Source: a virus
IMG/VR virus record: IMGVR_UViG_3300046517_002304
Location: 434,001 to 498,000 of that record
Direction: 5' to 3' (one strand)
DNA: 64,000 nt
How positions within the stretch are numbered: position 1 is the stretch's first letter; every line of letters starts with the position of its first letter. Made by a program: the position numbers and the translations under genes. Below the pieces are notes generated by a model that searched no databases, had not been told where the DNA came from, and was given only the letters and a program-made list of their open reading frames with translations. Positions 24,030 through 33,227 of the stretch are shown here, piece after piece.

Positions 24030-25073
24030 TTAAATTAAATCTCCAAGAGTCTTTTTTGCCTCGTCAATTAATGACAAATTAGTTGAGTACTTCAAAATTC
24101 TTCTTAGAAACCATATCTTCGTAGCCCGAAGATGTTTACTTAGTATATAAAACTGATCACTTCCTTGCAACCCCAATATTTCAAGGGTTTTAGTCAAATT
24201 TGCCGGAGACACATCTAATTTGTCTGCCACCTCCTTGTATTCAGGCGCATACTTTTTAAATCGCTCCATAGATGCCGCTAATAATTCTGTATCATCATAA
24301 TCATAGCCATATTTCGTAATGTCCGGTCTCTTTTTCTCATTATTCTTAACCTCTGCCCGCTTAGAAATTGCAACAAAGTTAATAAACAAACGAATCCAGT
24401 GCTTTACCGTATAATGGTTAAGCGTACTCTCTGGCAAACGCAATTCTACAGTCCTAATATCACCACCCTGAACGTAATTGCAGAAATTCAACGAAACCCT
24501 TCTATCATGTTCGGCGGCTGTGTGTGTCCCCAATCTACTTTGTAATTCTGTGCTTGATAAGTAATCTAGTTTGCCAAGTTTAATTTTTTTACGCATTGAC
24601 ACACAATATATGTTTTCTCTGCGATGTTCAGGAACTGCCTCATAAACTATCGGCTCAATCCTCAGCCAATTAGCCAAAAGTTGCGTTGCCATTTTAAATG
24701 AATAATCACGAATATCTGCATGAATATGAAGTCCACAATTTTTATTAACCTGAGCGCCAGCTACTCTCAAGGCATTTACAGCGCGACCCACTGCACATAA
24801 GTCTTTATACCCGCTGGCGACAAATGACGCGACTTCAAAACCACCAGTATCTTTTTTATATCCTAAATCTCCACAAGTAGAGTCTGTCTTAACATGCCAA
24901 TAACTGTTATTTCTTGTGTGGCCCCATCCACTAACCACAACCTCACGAACAGGATCAGTCTTTTTGATCGCGTTCTTAATGATTGCTTGGCTAATAGCAG
25001 AGTTCATTTCAATTTCAACGCCAAAATGTTTTTTTGACGTAAAACCGACATAACGAATTTTGGGAGTGGTCAT
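24030..25073 (-). CDS. Amidoligase-like (COOH-NH2 ligase) protein
   Basis: A 347-residue protein. The signature KHFGVEIEMN (residues 15-24) matches the F-G-x-E-x-E start of Amidoligase_2. The segment WHVKTDSTCGDLG near 59-71 matches the W-x-x-x-D-x-S step. KNCGLHIHADIRDY near 115-128 matches C-G-x-H-x-H. These belong to the carboxylate-amine ligase fold related to glutamine synthetase, which joins amino groups to carboxyls on peptides or cell-wall precursors. The substrate is unknown. The family is common in phages and prophages. Promoter at 25098-25125. Confidence 0.8.
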   Translation of the reverse strand: MTTPKIRYVGFTSKKHFGVEIEMNSAISQAIIKNAIKKTDPVREVVVSGWGHTRNNSYWHVKTDSTCGDLGYKKDTGGFEVASFVASGYKDLCAVGRAVNALRVAGAQVNKNCGLHIHADIRDYSFKMATQLLANWLRIEPIVYEAVPEHRRENIYCVSMRKKIKLGKLDYLSSTELQSRLGTHTAAEHDRRVSLNFCNYVQGGDIRTVELRLPESTLNHYTVKHWIRLFINFVAISKRAEVKNNEKKRPDITKYGYDYDDTELLAASMERFKKYAPEYKEVADKLDVSPANLTKTLEILGLQGSDQFYILSKHLRATKIWFLRRILKYSTNLSLIDEAKKTLGDLI

Positions 25074-25097
25074 TCAGCACCTAAGGTCCATACGCCA

Positions 25098-25125
25098 ATT
25101 CTACCACAATTTCAAAGTACCGCAA
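25098..25125 (-). promoter_or_regulatory. Sigma70-like promoter, TTGCGG-N16-TAGAAT with extended -10
   Basis: TTGCGG, 16 bases, then TAGAAT, with TGTGG directly before the -10. It would start near 25091 and drive the amidoligase-like gene and probably the sigma factor gene. Confidence 0.65.
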
Positions 25126-25147
25126 GCGGATTTTTTACTGCAAAAAA

Positions 25148-28100
25148 TCAAGAACAGTCAGAAACCGCAAAAAATTGGGCCGTAACATCAGTCAAGGTAT
25201 TGCAATTTACGCTTTGCGTTTTGGTAAAATCACTAAGAAAAACAGGGTTGCTGTACATTTTTACGCTTGCGATGTTCGTTATTATACCAGCTTTTTTCAA
25301 CTTTGAACAGACCTCTTCCAAAGAACGCGCCGGAATTGTCATGACTTGACGAGACAAGCAGGATGCAGTGCTGTCACTAAGCGGAGGGCATGTTTGAGTA
25401 GAACAATTTGTTTCCACAGTATAAAACATCATTGACCCTTGCCCAATGCTCCATGACAAAACAAGCGTCGTAGAAAGATTGGCGTTCACATTCCAGCTTA
25501 TTGGAAGACTGATAACATACGTAACTTGTCCGCCGGTAGATCCGCCACCGAATATTAGGCCGCCGGTTCCAGTATATGAATGTGATAAAACAATACAATC
25601 GGCTTGTCCACCGAAGATAAGACCGCCAGTACCAAAATATATCCTTGTCTCAACATCAGCATCAGCGCTACCACTAAATATCAATCCGCCTGTTCCGATG
25701 TAAGAAAGTTGGAAGCTGGCATCACTACTACCACTAAATATCAATCCGCCAGATGTGTTGATCCACGTAAGAATATGGTTCACTATTCCTGTACCGCCCA
25801 GCATAAGACCGCCAGAGCCGTCTACAACAAAGTTAGGAATATAATACCCTGATGGGAAAGACGCATGATAATCAAATGCAATTTCATCGGGATCTGAATA
25901 ATCACTATAAACTATGACTTCATCAATTAAATTATTAAACCGATTTCCGCTGCCTGTTGACGGACCATCAATATACCTTGTGCCATTATTCTTAGCACCA
26001 ATACTAATCGCATCGTGCGACCCAACATTATCTGCAAGACCGCCATGAATGCCAAATAAAACGCCGTTCAAATACCCGGCGATAACATGTCCGGCAGCGT
26101 GGAACGATAATGCAGCATGATATCTTTGATGTGATTGTAAAATTGGGGAACTAAAGACATAGTGGAATCCCCAAGCCGGACTGCCGGAATCAGCCGTCAT
26201 GTTCCAAACAATCATGACAATTACATAAGAATCTAAATATATCCCAAACCCGCGAGTAATATCACCTTCTTCATAAAGAGTTCGGCGAGTAACAACATCG
26301 GCGCCGGTCCTAAACCAAAGTTCGATAGTTCTCTGAGTATATGGAGTACTGCTATTTATCGCGACATTATCCGGCGATAAAAGATAACTACTAGTTCCAC
26401 CAAACAGAACAGAAGCATTACTAGGATCAGACAAAATTAAACTTGTCTGATTTAAAGTAAAGTCACCATGGTAAGTCCCATTCATCGCAGAACCAAGCGA
26501 GCCTGAGTTTACCGCAGTTGTCCCAGATGGATCGTCCAACCTATACCACACTAACGGATTTCTTGACGTAATAGCATTAGCAAATGACGGAAACGTGTTA
26601 AAGAATATCCCGCCAGATGGATAAAAATTCATTACGGGATAAGAATGAGCGCTGCCCCCAAAATTTAAACCACCACTGCCAAAAAATGGCGTAATAACAA
26701 ATCCGTTTGCGCCTATAAATGAATTGGCTCTTATGGCACACGTAGCAATGTGATTTACCATCGGCATCGCACCAATACTGGCTACACAAAGTAATGGAGC
26801 TGCGGCAGGACCATAAACAAAACTAAAATTTATCGGTTTGCTAGTTCTATTTATTAAATTAGGATATGACGCCAAGCTATTTGTATAGCTGGCAAGTACC
26901 GTGTTCGCTGGTAAAGCACGATTATAAATCCTAACATCATCTAAGTACCCTGTAACAAATGATGTGATCTGGTTATAAGATCCGATAACCAAAGGTTGCC
27001 CGGAGTCAGATCCATGTGTACCAGTCCCGTCTGTCGCCCCGGAATAAGATACTTCCACACCATTATAATAAACATGAATATTAGATGCTGCGCTTCCCCC
27101 GCGCCATGTAACCACAACATGAGTCCAAGATCCAAACGGTGGAGGTGCACAACTTCTGGTGCAGTCTGTTCCATTAAATACAACAGCAACAAGTAGAGAC
27201 GGAATGTTTACTTGGATGTATAGACCAGCGCTAGCGTTATTGTCGGTCTTATAAATAACCGTACCACTAGAAACTCCCATTATCCAAAAACTAACAGTAA
27301 ATGGCCCAGTACCGATTAATTCATTGGGTGGACCAACTGCCCCCTGTGATGCTCCTCCGAAAAATAAAATGCTACCAAAGCCACCCTTGCGGGATGTGGG
27401 GCGATACCCCCCAAGAAAACGTTGTTGCAGATTTGCAAATAATGCATGATGCTTGCCGACTATATCATACCAATATAAGCCTTGGCTGGTTACCGGCGAT
27501 GCCAAATACCACGCAGTCAGCCCCTGCGCTAACGGATGTTTAAAGTTAACTTGTCTGGCAAAGTTAGTGTTGTTAATCGTAATAGGAAAAGTGCGACTGG
27601 CGTTTTGCGCAAACCCGGCTCTTTGTAGAGTATTGCCGCCTTCTACATGATCTACTCTTGCATTTAAAATAGCAGATGAACTATTGGCTACTCTGCATAT
27701 CTGGCCCTCAATTATTACACAATCGCCTCTGCATACAATATGAGTAGTTGCTATATGGGCCACTCTGGCGTTGGGCGTAGCGATATTAGAGACAACCGTT
27801 AAGTGAGCAGTGCCAACACGTTGACCGGGACTGAATGCTATAATTGTGGAATTACATATTACGGCACAGGCGCTCTTAATAGTATTCTTGGCCCGGGGAT
27901 TTAGGCTAACGCTATTTAATACTACACATGTTGCTACGTGAGCCACTTTAGATCCAGCAGTGCCAATACTTGACGAACAAATAATAGATGTATTGTTGTT
28001 AGATGCTACGTGTCCGCTAGCCCCAATGAATGAATTACAAACTATCGTCCAATTACCGGGGGCAACTATAGTATTAAAATTTATATATTTATTAGCCCTA

Positions 28101-30085
28101 TTGATAAGTCCAGGGTATGATGTAATGCTATTCTGGTAAAGTAAGTTGGTTTCGCCACGAGATAGTTCTCGGTTATAGATCCTAATGTCGTCCATATAAC
28201 CAGTTAAATTCTGAGTTGACTGGTTATACGAACCTATAACTAACGGAGATCCAGCATCAGTTAATCGCGTTCCGTTTCCATCAGATGTAGTTTGATATGC
28301 TTGTTCTACACCATTATAATAAATGTGAATGCCAGAAGCTAAACTAGACCCATTCCATGTTAAAGTTATATGTACCCAAGCATTAACTGGAGGTACTGGA
28401 GAAGACCTGATACAATCATTGTTTTGAAAAGTAATATTCAGCGCAAGTCCGCCGCTATTATAATCTATAAACCATCCCGATTGAACATCATTATCTGTTT
28501 TATACAAAAGAGTTGTGGCGGTTGATATTGAAATATACGTCCAAAAACTAACCGTGAACGCACCGGTACCAGTTAAAGCAGTTCTAGGGCCAAGTATATA
28601 AGATGTTCTGCTGCCCGTAAAATGAAAACTACCAAAACCACCTCTGTGACTAAGGACATTAAATCCATCGCCTTGGGCAGCAAACATATTTGTCAACACA
28701 CCATTATTACTGCGCGTAGTCAAATCATATACTATGGTAGATCGACTCTTCTGCGGTAGAGCCATATACCACAAAACTAATCCCTTAGACAAACAATTAC
28801 CGCTATTAACCGGATAGCTAAAATTAATATTATTAGAATCAGTCGGAAAACTCTTTCTATACTTTTGAACAAACCCAGCATTTTGCGTAACTATTCTAAG
28901 TCCAGAAAAATGAGACACCCTACAATTAGGTGTAGATATACTGGAATTACAAATAACAGCGACGGAATCAATGTGGGCTACTTTAGCGCTAGCCCCAATG
29001 TTACTATTACATTTTACTGCACAAGTCGCAACATGTGTAACTCTACAATTAGGCGTCGTAATGCTAGAGCTACACTTAACATCACAAATACCAAAAACAA
29101 AGTTTTGTAATGCAAAGTAAGGTATAAGAGAAGGCTGAGAATAAAGTTCGTCAGGGTACCGCCAAAGTTCAAAAACCTGTCCTGCCGTAAAAGGTTCGGC
29201 GTAAAGACGGAAGTCACGTATCGGTCCTACGAAGTCATGGCTTGCACTAGCTCCGCTAGTGGCAACCTGCCCACCGATGGTAATAGCCTGATTAGCACAA
29301 GATAATACTCCAGCAGCGTTTGCGCTGCTGGAGTTACTCGTAGCAATTAATTGTCCATTAATATAAAAAGACTGAGGTCGTGGTGATGGAAATCCTGTAA
29401 ACTTACTTACAACACAAGCATGTATCCATTCGCCAGGATTATCATCAATCCTAATAACAAAGTCATTACCGGCATAAATGTTATCGATCCAGTGTAATTC
29501 ACGAGTATGAGGATCGTACCAGAGGTACCATCCTTGAATTGTCGCTGGCCCACTATCATGAGGAACATGATTGCCAACAATAACATAGGTAAAACCAATA
29601 GAAGCTTGGTCCGGCGGTATCATAAACCAAATTGACATTGTCCAGCCGACTGATTCTGAATTTACAATTTGCGGAATAGAGCACTGGGTAGGTACAGTAA
29701 TATAATTACTGACGGCGGTCATATTAAACACCATACCGAAATATGTGTCATATATCCACTGACCAGTTAGATGACCTGTCAACGAGCCGTTAAAGTGGTT
29801 TGGTCCTACGTCCCTAACTGGCCAGCCGCCGGAAGTGCTGGTCCCGTTGGAATCTCCAGAACCATCGTTCAACGGCATGGCCAACACAAGTGTTGGCGTG
29901 AACTGTGAACTACCTTCGTTAATGCCAGGACACCAGCGTCCTCCCCACTCTACGTTTGTAATACAAGGACGAACATCGGGGACTGAGCCAGAGAACGACT
30001 GGATAGAAACTAGCTGACCGTCCGTACTGGCCGTGAAAGTAGGATTAATAGTAGAAAATGTGGGCAAAGTACGGACTAGGGCCAT
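25148..30085 (-). CDS. Large LamG-repeat protein, probable virion adhesin or fibre
   Basis: A 1645-residue protein. Four LamG/concanavalin-type domains are seen near 65-310, 435-660, 855-1080 and 1175-1410. Each opens with a strand before W-Y or S-F-W/S-I-W and ends with a D-x-R-(I/L)-Y motif. Domains 2 and 3 are close duplicates (GLVLWYMALP and GLTAWYLASP; both end in R-I-Y-N-R). Between them are short Cys-containing repeats of the form C-x-V-x-x-N-S-x-I with A-R-V-x-H. From about 1415 come five copies of a roughly 21-residue unit with GGLIFSGSADA-like cores. No signal peptide. LamG domains bind glycans, so host-surface adhesion is likely. A TAAATA octamer lies 4 bases before the ATG. Confidence 0.9.
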   Translation of the reverse strand: MALVRTLPTFSTINPTFTASTDGQLVSIQSFSGSVPDVRPCITNVEWGGRWCPGINEGSSQFTPTLVLAMPLNDGSGDSNGTSTSGGWPVRDVGPNHFNGSLTGHLTGQWIYDTYFGMVFNMTAVSNYITVPTQCSIPQIVNSESVGWTMSIWFMIPPDQASIGFTYVIVGNHVPHDSGPATIQGWYLWYDPHTRELHWIDNIYAGNDFVIRIDDNPGEWIHACVVSKFTGFPSPRPQSFYINGQLIATSNSSSANAAGVLSCANQAITIGGQVATSGASASHDFVGPIRDFRLYAEPFTAGQVFELWRYPDELYSQPSLIPYFALQNFVFGICDVKCSSSITTPNCRVTHVATCAVKCNSNIGASAKVAHIDSVAVICNSSISTPNCRVSHFSGLRIVTQNAGFVQKYRKSFPTDSNNINFSYPVNSGNCLSKGLVLWYMALPQKSRSTIVYDLTTRSNNGVLTNMFAAQGDGFNVLSHRGGFGSFHFTGSRTSYILGPRTALTGTGAFTVSFWTYISISTATTLLYKTDNDVQSGWFIDYNSGGLALNITFQNNDCIRSSPVPPVNAWVHITLTWNGSSLASGIHIYYNGVEQAYQTTSDGNGTRLTDAGSPLVIGSYNQSTQNLTGYMDDIRIYNRELSRGETNLLYQNSITSYPGLINRANKYINFNTIVAPGNWTIVCNSFIGASGHVASNNNTSIICSSSIGTAGSKVAHVATCVVLNSVSLNPRAKNTIKSACAVICNSTIIAFSPGQRVGTAHLTVVSNIATPNARVAHIATTHIVCRGDCVIIEGQICRVANSSSAILNARVDHVEGGNTLQRAGFAQNASRTFPITINNTNFARQVNFKHPLAQGLTAWYLASPVTSQGLYWYDIVGKHHALFANLQQRFLGGYRPTSRKGGFGSILFFGGASQGAVGPPNELIGTGPFTVSFWIMGVSSGTVIYKTDNNASAGLYIQVNIPSLLVAVVFNGTDCTRSCAPPPFGSWTHVVVTWRGGSAASNIHVYYNGVEVSYSGATDGTGTHGSDSGQPLVIGSYNQITSFVTGYLDDVRIYNRALPANTVLASYTNSLASYPNLINRTSKPINFSFVYGPAAAPLLCVASIGAMPMVNHIATCAIRANSFIGANGFVITPFFGSGGLNFGGSAHSYPVMNFYPSGGIFFNTFPSFANAITSRNPLVWYRLDDPSGTTAVNSGSLGSAMNGTYHGDFTLNQTSLILSDPSNASVLFGGTSSYLLSPDNVAINSSTPYTQRTIELWFRTGADVVTRRTLYEEGDITRGFGIYLDSYVIVMIVWNMTADSGSPAWGFHYVFSSPILQSHQRYHAALSFHAAGHVIAGYLNGVLFGIHGGLADNVGSHDAISIGAKNNGTRYIDGPSTGSGNRFNNLIDEVIVYSDYSDPDEIAFDYHASFPSGYYIPNFVVDGSGGLMLGGTGIVNHILTWINTSGGLIFSGSSDASFQLSYIGTGGLIFSGSADADVETRIYFGTGGLIFGGQADCIVLSHSYTGTGGLIFGGGSTGGQVTYVISLPISWNVNANLSTTLVLSWSIGQGSMMFYTVETNCSTQTCPPLSDSTASCLSRQVMTIPARSLEEVCSKLKKAGIITNIASVKMYSNPVFLSDFTKTQSVNCNTLTDVTAQFFAVSDCS
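25525..25825 (-). repeat. Tandem repeats encoding GGLIFSGSADA-like units
   Basis: The DNA for protein residues of roughly 1415-1520 holds about five 63-base units, each encoding a Gly-Gly-Leu-(Ile/Met)-(Phe/Leu) core. The cores are visible on the plus strand as repeated CCxCCxGxxCC-like tracts. Confidence 0.8.
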
Positions 30086-30089
30086 ATAT

Positions 30090-30097
30090 TATTTAGA
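30090..30097 (-). promoter_or_regulatory. T4-late-like octamer TCTAAATA, 4 bases from ATG
   Basis: TCTAAATA, then ATAT, then the ATG of the LamG protein on the minus strand. There is no ribosome site at the usual distance. Confidence 0.5.
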
Positions 30098-30113
30098 GAA
30101 TCTCAACTATATT

Positions 30114-30965
30114 ATGGGCATGCCGCCAGATATAGCTCCAATAAGAAATAAAACAGCAAAAGATAAACCATGGGAAGGCAATATAAGTAAGAAACCATGG
30201 GATTATCAGGTGAGCGCCACGATAGCAGTATTAGACGCTGTAGAGCCACTAAAACTCGCCGTCCAGTTACTACAACTACAAACAATCAAGCCTTATATCA
30301 TTTTAGTAGATACTGGGAGTACGCCAGAAAACTACAAGGAAATAGAACAACTAAGATCTGAAAACATAGAAGTCCATTCTTTAAAACTAAATGCAGTAGA
30401 GCACCCCTCAGACTTTGTGGCGATGGCATGTGATTTAGCCGGGTCGGTATGTAGAACAAAGTATATGCTATGGACACATGCCGATTGTTTCTTAACACGA
30501 AGAGATGTAATAGAAGAATTACTTGAATTATGCGACACAGAAAATCCGGTTGTCGGCTACCGATTATCGCCTAGAGCACACGACAACTGGAAAGATATGT
30601 TCGGCCATACGCTGACTATGACTGAAATGAGCAAGTACTTAGAATACAGAATAATGTGGAATTTAAAACAATTCTGTAATTTTTATGGCTTCCCAAATCA
30701 CAAGCCAGATGAATCGCGGCCCAATTTACCAGACACAGAATATTTTGCTAATTTAATATACCAAGACTGTGGGGTTAAAGCCACACTAATCGGCGACGAA
30801 GAAAACTTCAAGAGAAATATAACAGATCATTTTGACCATTGTAGATCTTTTGCATCAGGCATGCTGTACGCGCCGGAATACTATAAAATATGCCAAACAT
30901 GGATGAATGATGCCATGAAAGATGCGAGAGCTAGAATTAAAGAGTGGGGAAAAGATGGATTGTAG
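30114..30965 (+). CDS. Glycosyltransferase-like protein
   Basis: A 283-residue protein. The segment VSATIAVLDAVEPLKLAVQL, then YIILVDTGST, matches the start of GT2 enzymes. MLWTHADCFLTRRD near residue 120 is a D-x-D-like motif at the end of a strand. The end contains HFDHCRSFASG. The ATG at 30114 is chosen to avoid overlapping the divergent LamG start; an ATG 6 bases later is also possible. It is a lone plus-strand gene between minus-strand units. Its role may be in decorating the LamG protein or the host surface. Confidence 0.7.
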   Translation: MGMPPDIAPIRNKTAKDKPWEGNISKKPWDYQVSATIAVLDAVEPLKLAVQLLQLQTIKPYIILVDTGSTPENYKEIEQLRSENIEVHSLKLNAVEHPSDFVAMACDLAGSVCRTKYMLWTHADCFLTRRDVIEELLELCDTENPVVGYRLSPRAHDNWKDMFGHTLTMTEMSKYLEYRIMWNLKQFCNFYGFPNHKPDESRPNLPDTEYFANLIYQDCGVKATLIGDEENFKRNITDHFDHCRSFASGMLYAPEYYKICQTWMNDAMKDARARIKEWGKDGL

Positions 30966-30981
30966 AATGTTTTAGTATATT

Positions 30982-31662
30982 CTACATCTCTAATCTTGTT
31001 AATATTCTACTGATAATTTCATGACGAACAATATCTTCTGGTCCAAGTCTGATAACGCTTATTAAATCTAGGCCCTCTAATTTAGATGCCAATGATTCTA
31101 AAGCGCCCTGTTTAAATTTAGGAAGATCAGACTGGACCGTGTCTCCAGTAATCACCATCTTAGAACCCTCGCCGAACCGAGTTAACAACATTTTAATCTG
31201 TTCAAGTGTAGCATTCTGGCATTCATCCGCGATAATAAATGCATTTTTAAATGTACGACCACGCATATAATTAAGAGGCAATATTTCAATCTGCTCTATT
31301 TCAGAAACATCACGCCTTGACGAGTTTTTAATTTCATCAAATAATGGGTGCATATAAGGCTCTATTTTTTCCAGGGCTGACCCAGGAAGATATCCGAGAC
31401 TTCCGCCGGCTTCAACAACTGGCCTTGTCAATATAATTTTATCAACAAACTTATTGTGAAGATGCTCGGCGGCCGTCGCGGCTGCAATAAAAGTTTTGCC
31501 GGTTCCAGCACCACCAAGAACAAATGTAATTAAATTAGCGTTAATAGCATCAATTAATAAAGCTTGATTTTTAGTCCTAGGAATTAATTTTCTAGGAGGC
31601 AAAGGCTGATTTTCAGGTTTCCCTTTCCCCGACGACGCTTTTGCACGTTTGCGATTTGCCAT
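30982..31662 (-). CDS. phoH: PhoH-like ATPase
   Basis: A 226-residue protein. A basic, proline-rich N-terminus precedes the PhoH ATPase core: FVLGGAGTGKT is Walker A (near 47-57), ILTRPVVEAG follows, and FIIADECQNAT is Walker B (near 142-152). MVITGDTVQSDLP is the PhoH-specific motif near 171-183. PhoH-like genes are frequent in large phages of aquatic bacteria, where their role is not settled. The ATG at 31662 is preferred over a TTG at 31665; GATAAATA lies 6 bases upstream. Confidence 0.92.
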   Translation of the reverse strand: MANRKRAKASSGKGKPENQPLPPRKLIPRTKNQALLIDAINANLITFVLGGAGTGKTFIAAATAAEHLHNKFVDKIILTRPVVEAGGSLGYLPGSALEKIEPYMHPLFDEIKNSSRRDVSEIEQIEILPLNYMRGRTFKNAFIIADECQNATLEQIKMLLTRFGEGSKMVITGDTVQSDLPKFKQGALESLASKLEGLDLISVIRLGPEDIVRHEIISRILTRLEM

Positions 31663-31688
31663 CAAGTATATTTATCGTTATCAATATC

Positions 31689-31721
31689 AAAAAAAAATAG
31701 CCGTCATTTGACGGCTATTTT
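31689..31721 (-). terminator. Rho-independent terminator
   Basis: AAAATAGCCGTC (31694-31705) pairs with GACGGCTATTTT (31710-31721), with a 4-base loop. On the minus strand a run of nine T follows (31697-31689). It ends transcripts coming from the right. Confidence 0.92.
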
Positions 31722-31968
31722 TAGCGAAAGACTTCGTAAACTTAAGCCGTTAGGCTTGCGGAAGAGAAGAATCACATAATATTGGATTCCTAGAATGAAA
31801 TAAAACTTTGCGAAGATTTAACCTGTGATGAATCAAATCTAGTTTTAGATCATTCCGAAAGGCAATAAAGCATACGCTAAAAACAATTTAATCAAAATCC
31901 TACCGCAACTATCTTGCTCTTTAACGTAAGCAAACTTCCCAACAACAACGATTGGTCTCGCTTATTAA
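31692..31968 (-). ncRNA. Putative phage non-coding RNA of about 275 bases
   Basis: The 330-base gap between the phoH and GT2 genes has no open frame longer than a few codons. It is bounded by a strong promoter (TTGACA-N16-TAAAAT, 31975-32002) and a strong terminator (31689-31721), both on the minus strand. The transcript would be about 275 bases with several hairpins, including ATCTA/TAGAT and AAGCC/GGCTT. It does not resemble a tRNA, tmRNA or RNase P RNA that I recognise. It could alternatively be a leader or tail of a longer mRNA. Confidence 0.6.
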
Positions 31969-31974
31969 TTGTGT

Positions 31975-32002
31975 ATTTTACCAGAAAAATCAATAATGTC
32001 AA
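31975..32002 (-). promoter_or_regulatory. Sigma70-like promoter, TTGACA-N16-TAAAAT
   Basis: Perfect TTGACA at 31997-32002 on the minus strand, 16 bases, and TAAAAT with CTGG before it. The TGA stop of the GT2-like gene lies inside the -35. The only sequence downstream before a terminator is the non-coding gap. Confidence 0.8.
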
Positions 32003-32754
32003 GACGACTTTACCAAAGACGATATCTCTGGCATTTTACGCATCTGAGCAGGAATTTCTAGTGCGGCTTGCTCAGCAAATCTTTCATACAAAGAAACATC
32101 TAGTCCCGAAATATGATAATGATGAACAATGGATGCTTTCACGGCACGCGGCTTATACCCCTTACCCGTCGCAGAAAGAGTGAATAAGAAAGATGCTCCA
32201 ATGTGTGGTAGCGCTTCATTGAACGGCCCAACCTCGTCCCAGCACTTCCTGGTGACCATCAGGCACCAATCCTGCAAATAGTCAATCTTCTGATCCTGCA
32301 TTACATAATGATGCATCTGTGTTCCTACAATACCAGAATCCGATGAATCAGATACGCCAATCAATAAATCAAGCCAAGCAGGATTGAGAACGCTAGTATC
32401 GGCATGCATAAAAACTAAATACGCCGAATTCTTATCCGCTGCTTTTGCGCCTTGATTAGCAGCTTTGGTCCAGTAAAGGTTCTTCTCATTTCTGATTATC
32501 TTAATTCTACCATCATCTAATGTATCAAGGTAATCCTTAGAATCTTTGCTGGTTGACCCATTATCTACGACAATAATTTCATAATTATTATTCACGCTAC
32601 AAATAGAAATCGTTTGTAGGCACACACTAAGATACTCAGGCTTATCATTATGAACTACGATAATAGAAACTTGCTCGTCGGTTGCATCGCCAGTTAAATC
32701 AATTACTAAATCAGGTCTAGCACCTTCAAGTGGGTTATGTGGTTTATTTGCCAT
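31999..32754 (-). CDS. Glycosyltransferase family 2
   Basis: A 251-residue protein with clear GT2 signatures: VSIIVVHNDKPEYLSVCLQT, then YEIIVVDNGST (near 58-68), NLYWTKAANQGAKAA, and the donor motif VFMHADTSVLNPAWL near residue 115. The later segment CWDEVGPFNEALPHIGASF matches the acceptor region. It has AAGGAA 9 bases before the ATG. It is separated from the other glycan genes and followed by a probable non-coding RNA. Confidence 0.92.
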   Translation of the reverse strand: MANKPHNPLEGARPDLVIDLTGDATDEQVSIIVVHNDKPEYLSVCLQTISICSVNNNYEIIVVDNGSTSKDSKDYLDTLDDGRIKIIRNEKNLYWTKAANQGAKAADKNSAYLVFMHADTSVLNPAWLDLLIGVSDSSDSGIVGTQMHHYVMQDQKIDYLQDWCLMVTRKCWDEVGPFNEALPHIGASFLFTLSATGKGYKPRAVKASIVHHYHISGLDVSLYERFAEQAALEIPAQMRKMPEISSLVKSS

Positions 32755-32784
32755 TTTTATAACATTCCTTCAAAACTATTATAG

Positions 32785-32994
32785 TCAATCAATCTCTATT
32801 TTGTATACTCCCACTTCACAAGCACAAGAAATAGAACCGGCACCAGGCACATCTATCTTTTGTCTCGGATTAACTGCAAGAGCCTTGGCATATTCTTCTG
32901 CCTTAGCCTTATCCGAAAAGCCTTTTTCTGACTTAATAAAAATCATTTCACCATACTCTTGGCGAGCTACCGTCATCACTACCCATGCCGTCAT
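32785..32994 (-). CDS. Unknown small protein
   Basis: A 69-residue protein (MTAWVVMTVARQEYGEM...), ending CACEVGVYKIEID. The layout, a strand, a charged region, an amphipathic helix with DKAKAEEYAKAL and two strands, resembles small 'SPOR' or ferredoxin-like modules but no family is recognised. Start overlaps the upstream stop as ATGA. Confidence 0.65.
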   Translation of the reverse strand: MTAWVVMTVARQEYGEMIFIKSEKGFSDKAKAEEYAKALAVNPRQKIDVPGAGSISCACEVGVYKIEID

Positions 32995-33209
32995 GAATTT
33001 TTACTCCTTATATTTTGAATTTTATTATTTAATCCTTGCATAAAACCACTCAAAGCACTATCTGGACAAGCGGCCATATCTTTAAACAAAGTATTATATG
33101 TCTTTTCGTCTAAATTCAATGATTTCAGATAAGATATAGAGCAATCCCTACTTACCCCTATATTTTGAGCATCTATTTGCTGATTATAATTTATGGCAAT
33201 TCTTGACAT
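32991..33209 (-). CDS. Unknown small protein
   Basis: A 72-residue, mostly helical protein with no known motif (CSISYLKSLNLDEKTYN and MAACPDSALSGFMQGL). It is coupled by ATGA to the 69-residue gene. It is divergent from the plus-strand gene that begins 19 bases away. Confidence 0.6.
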   Translation of the reverse strand: MSRIAINYNQQIDAQNIGVSRDCSISYLKSLNLDEKTYNTLFKDMAACPDSALSGFMQGLNNKIQNIRSKNS

Positions 33210-33227
33210 TTATCTAAATATAGTAGT

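Noticed and set aside
25120-25135. A terminator at CCGC-AA-GCGG followed by T on the plus strand
   Set aside because: The loop would be only two bases and no plus-strand gene ends there; the site overlaps the promoter for the amidoligase gene.
25525-25825. Evenly spaced similar DNA tracts that could suggest a CRISPR array
   Set aside because: They are in frame and encode the protein repeats GGLIFSGSADA in the LamG protein, and the units vary.
31740-31968. A tRNA or tmRNA in the gap
   Set aside because: No cloverleaf, CCA end or tag frame could be found; only short hairpins are present.
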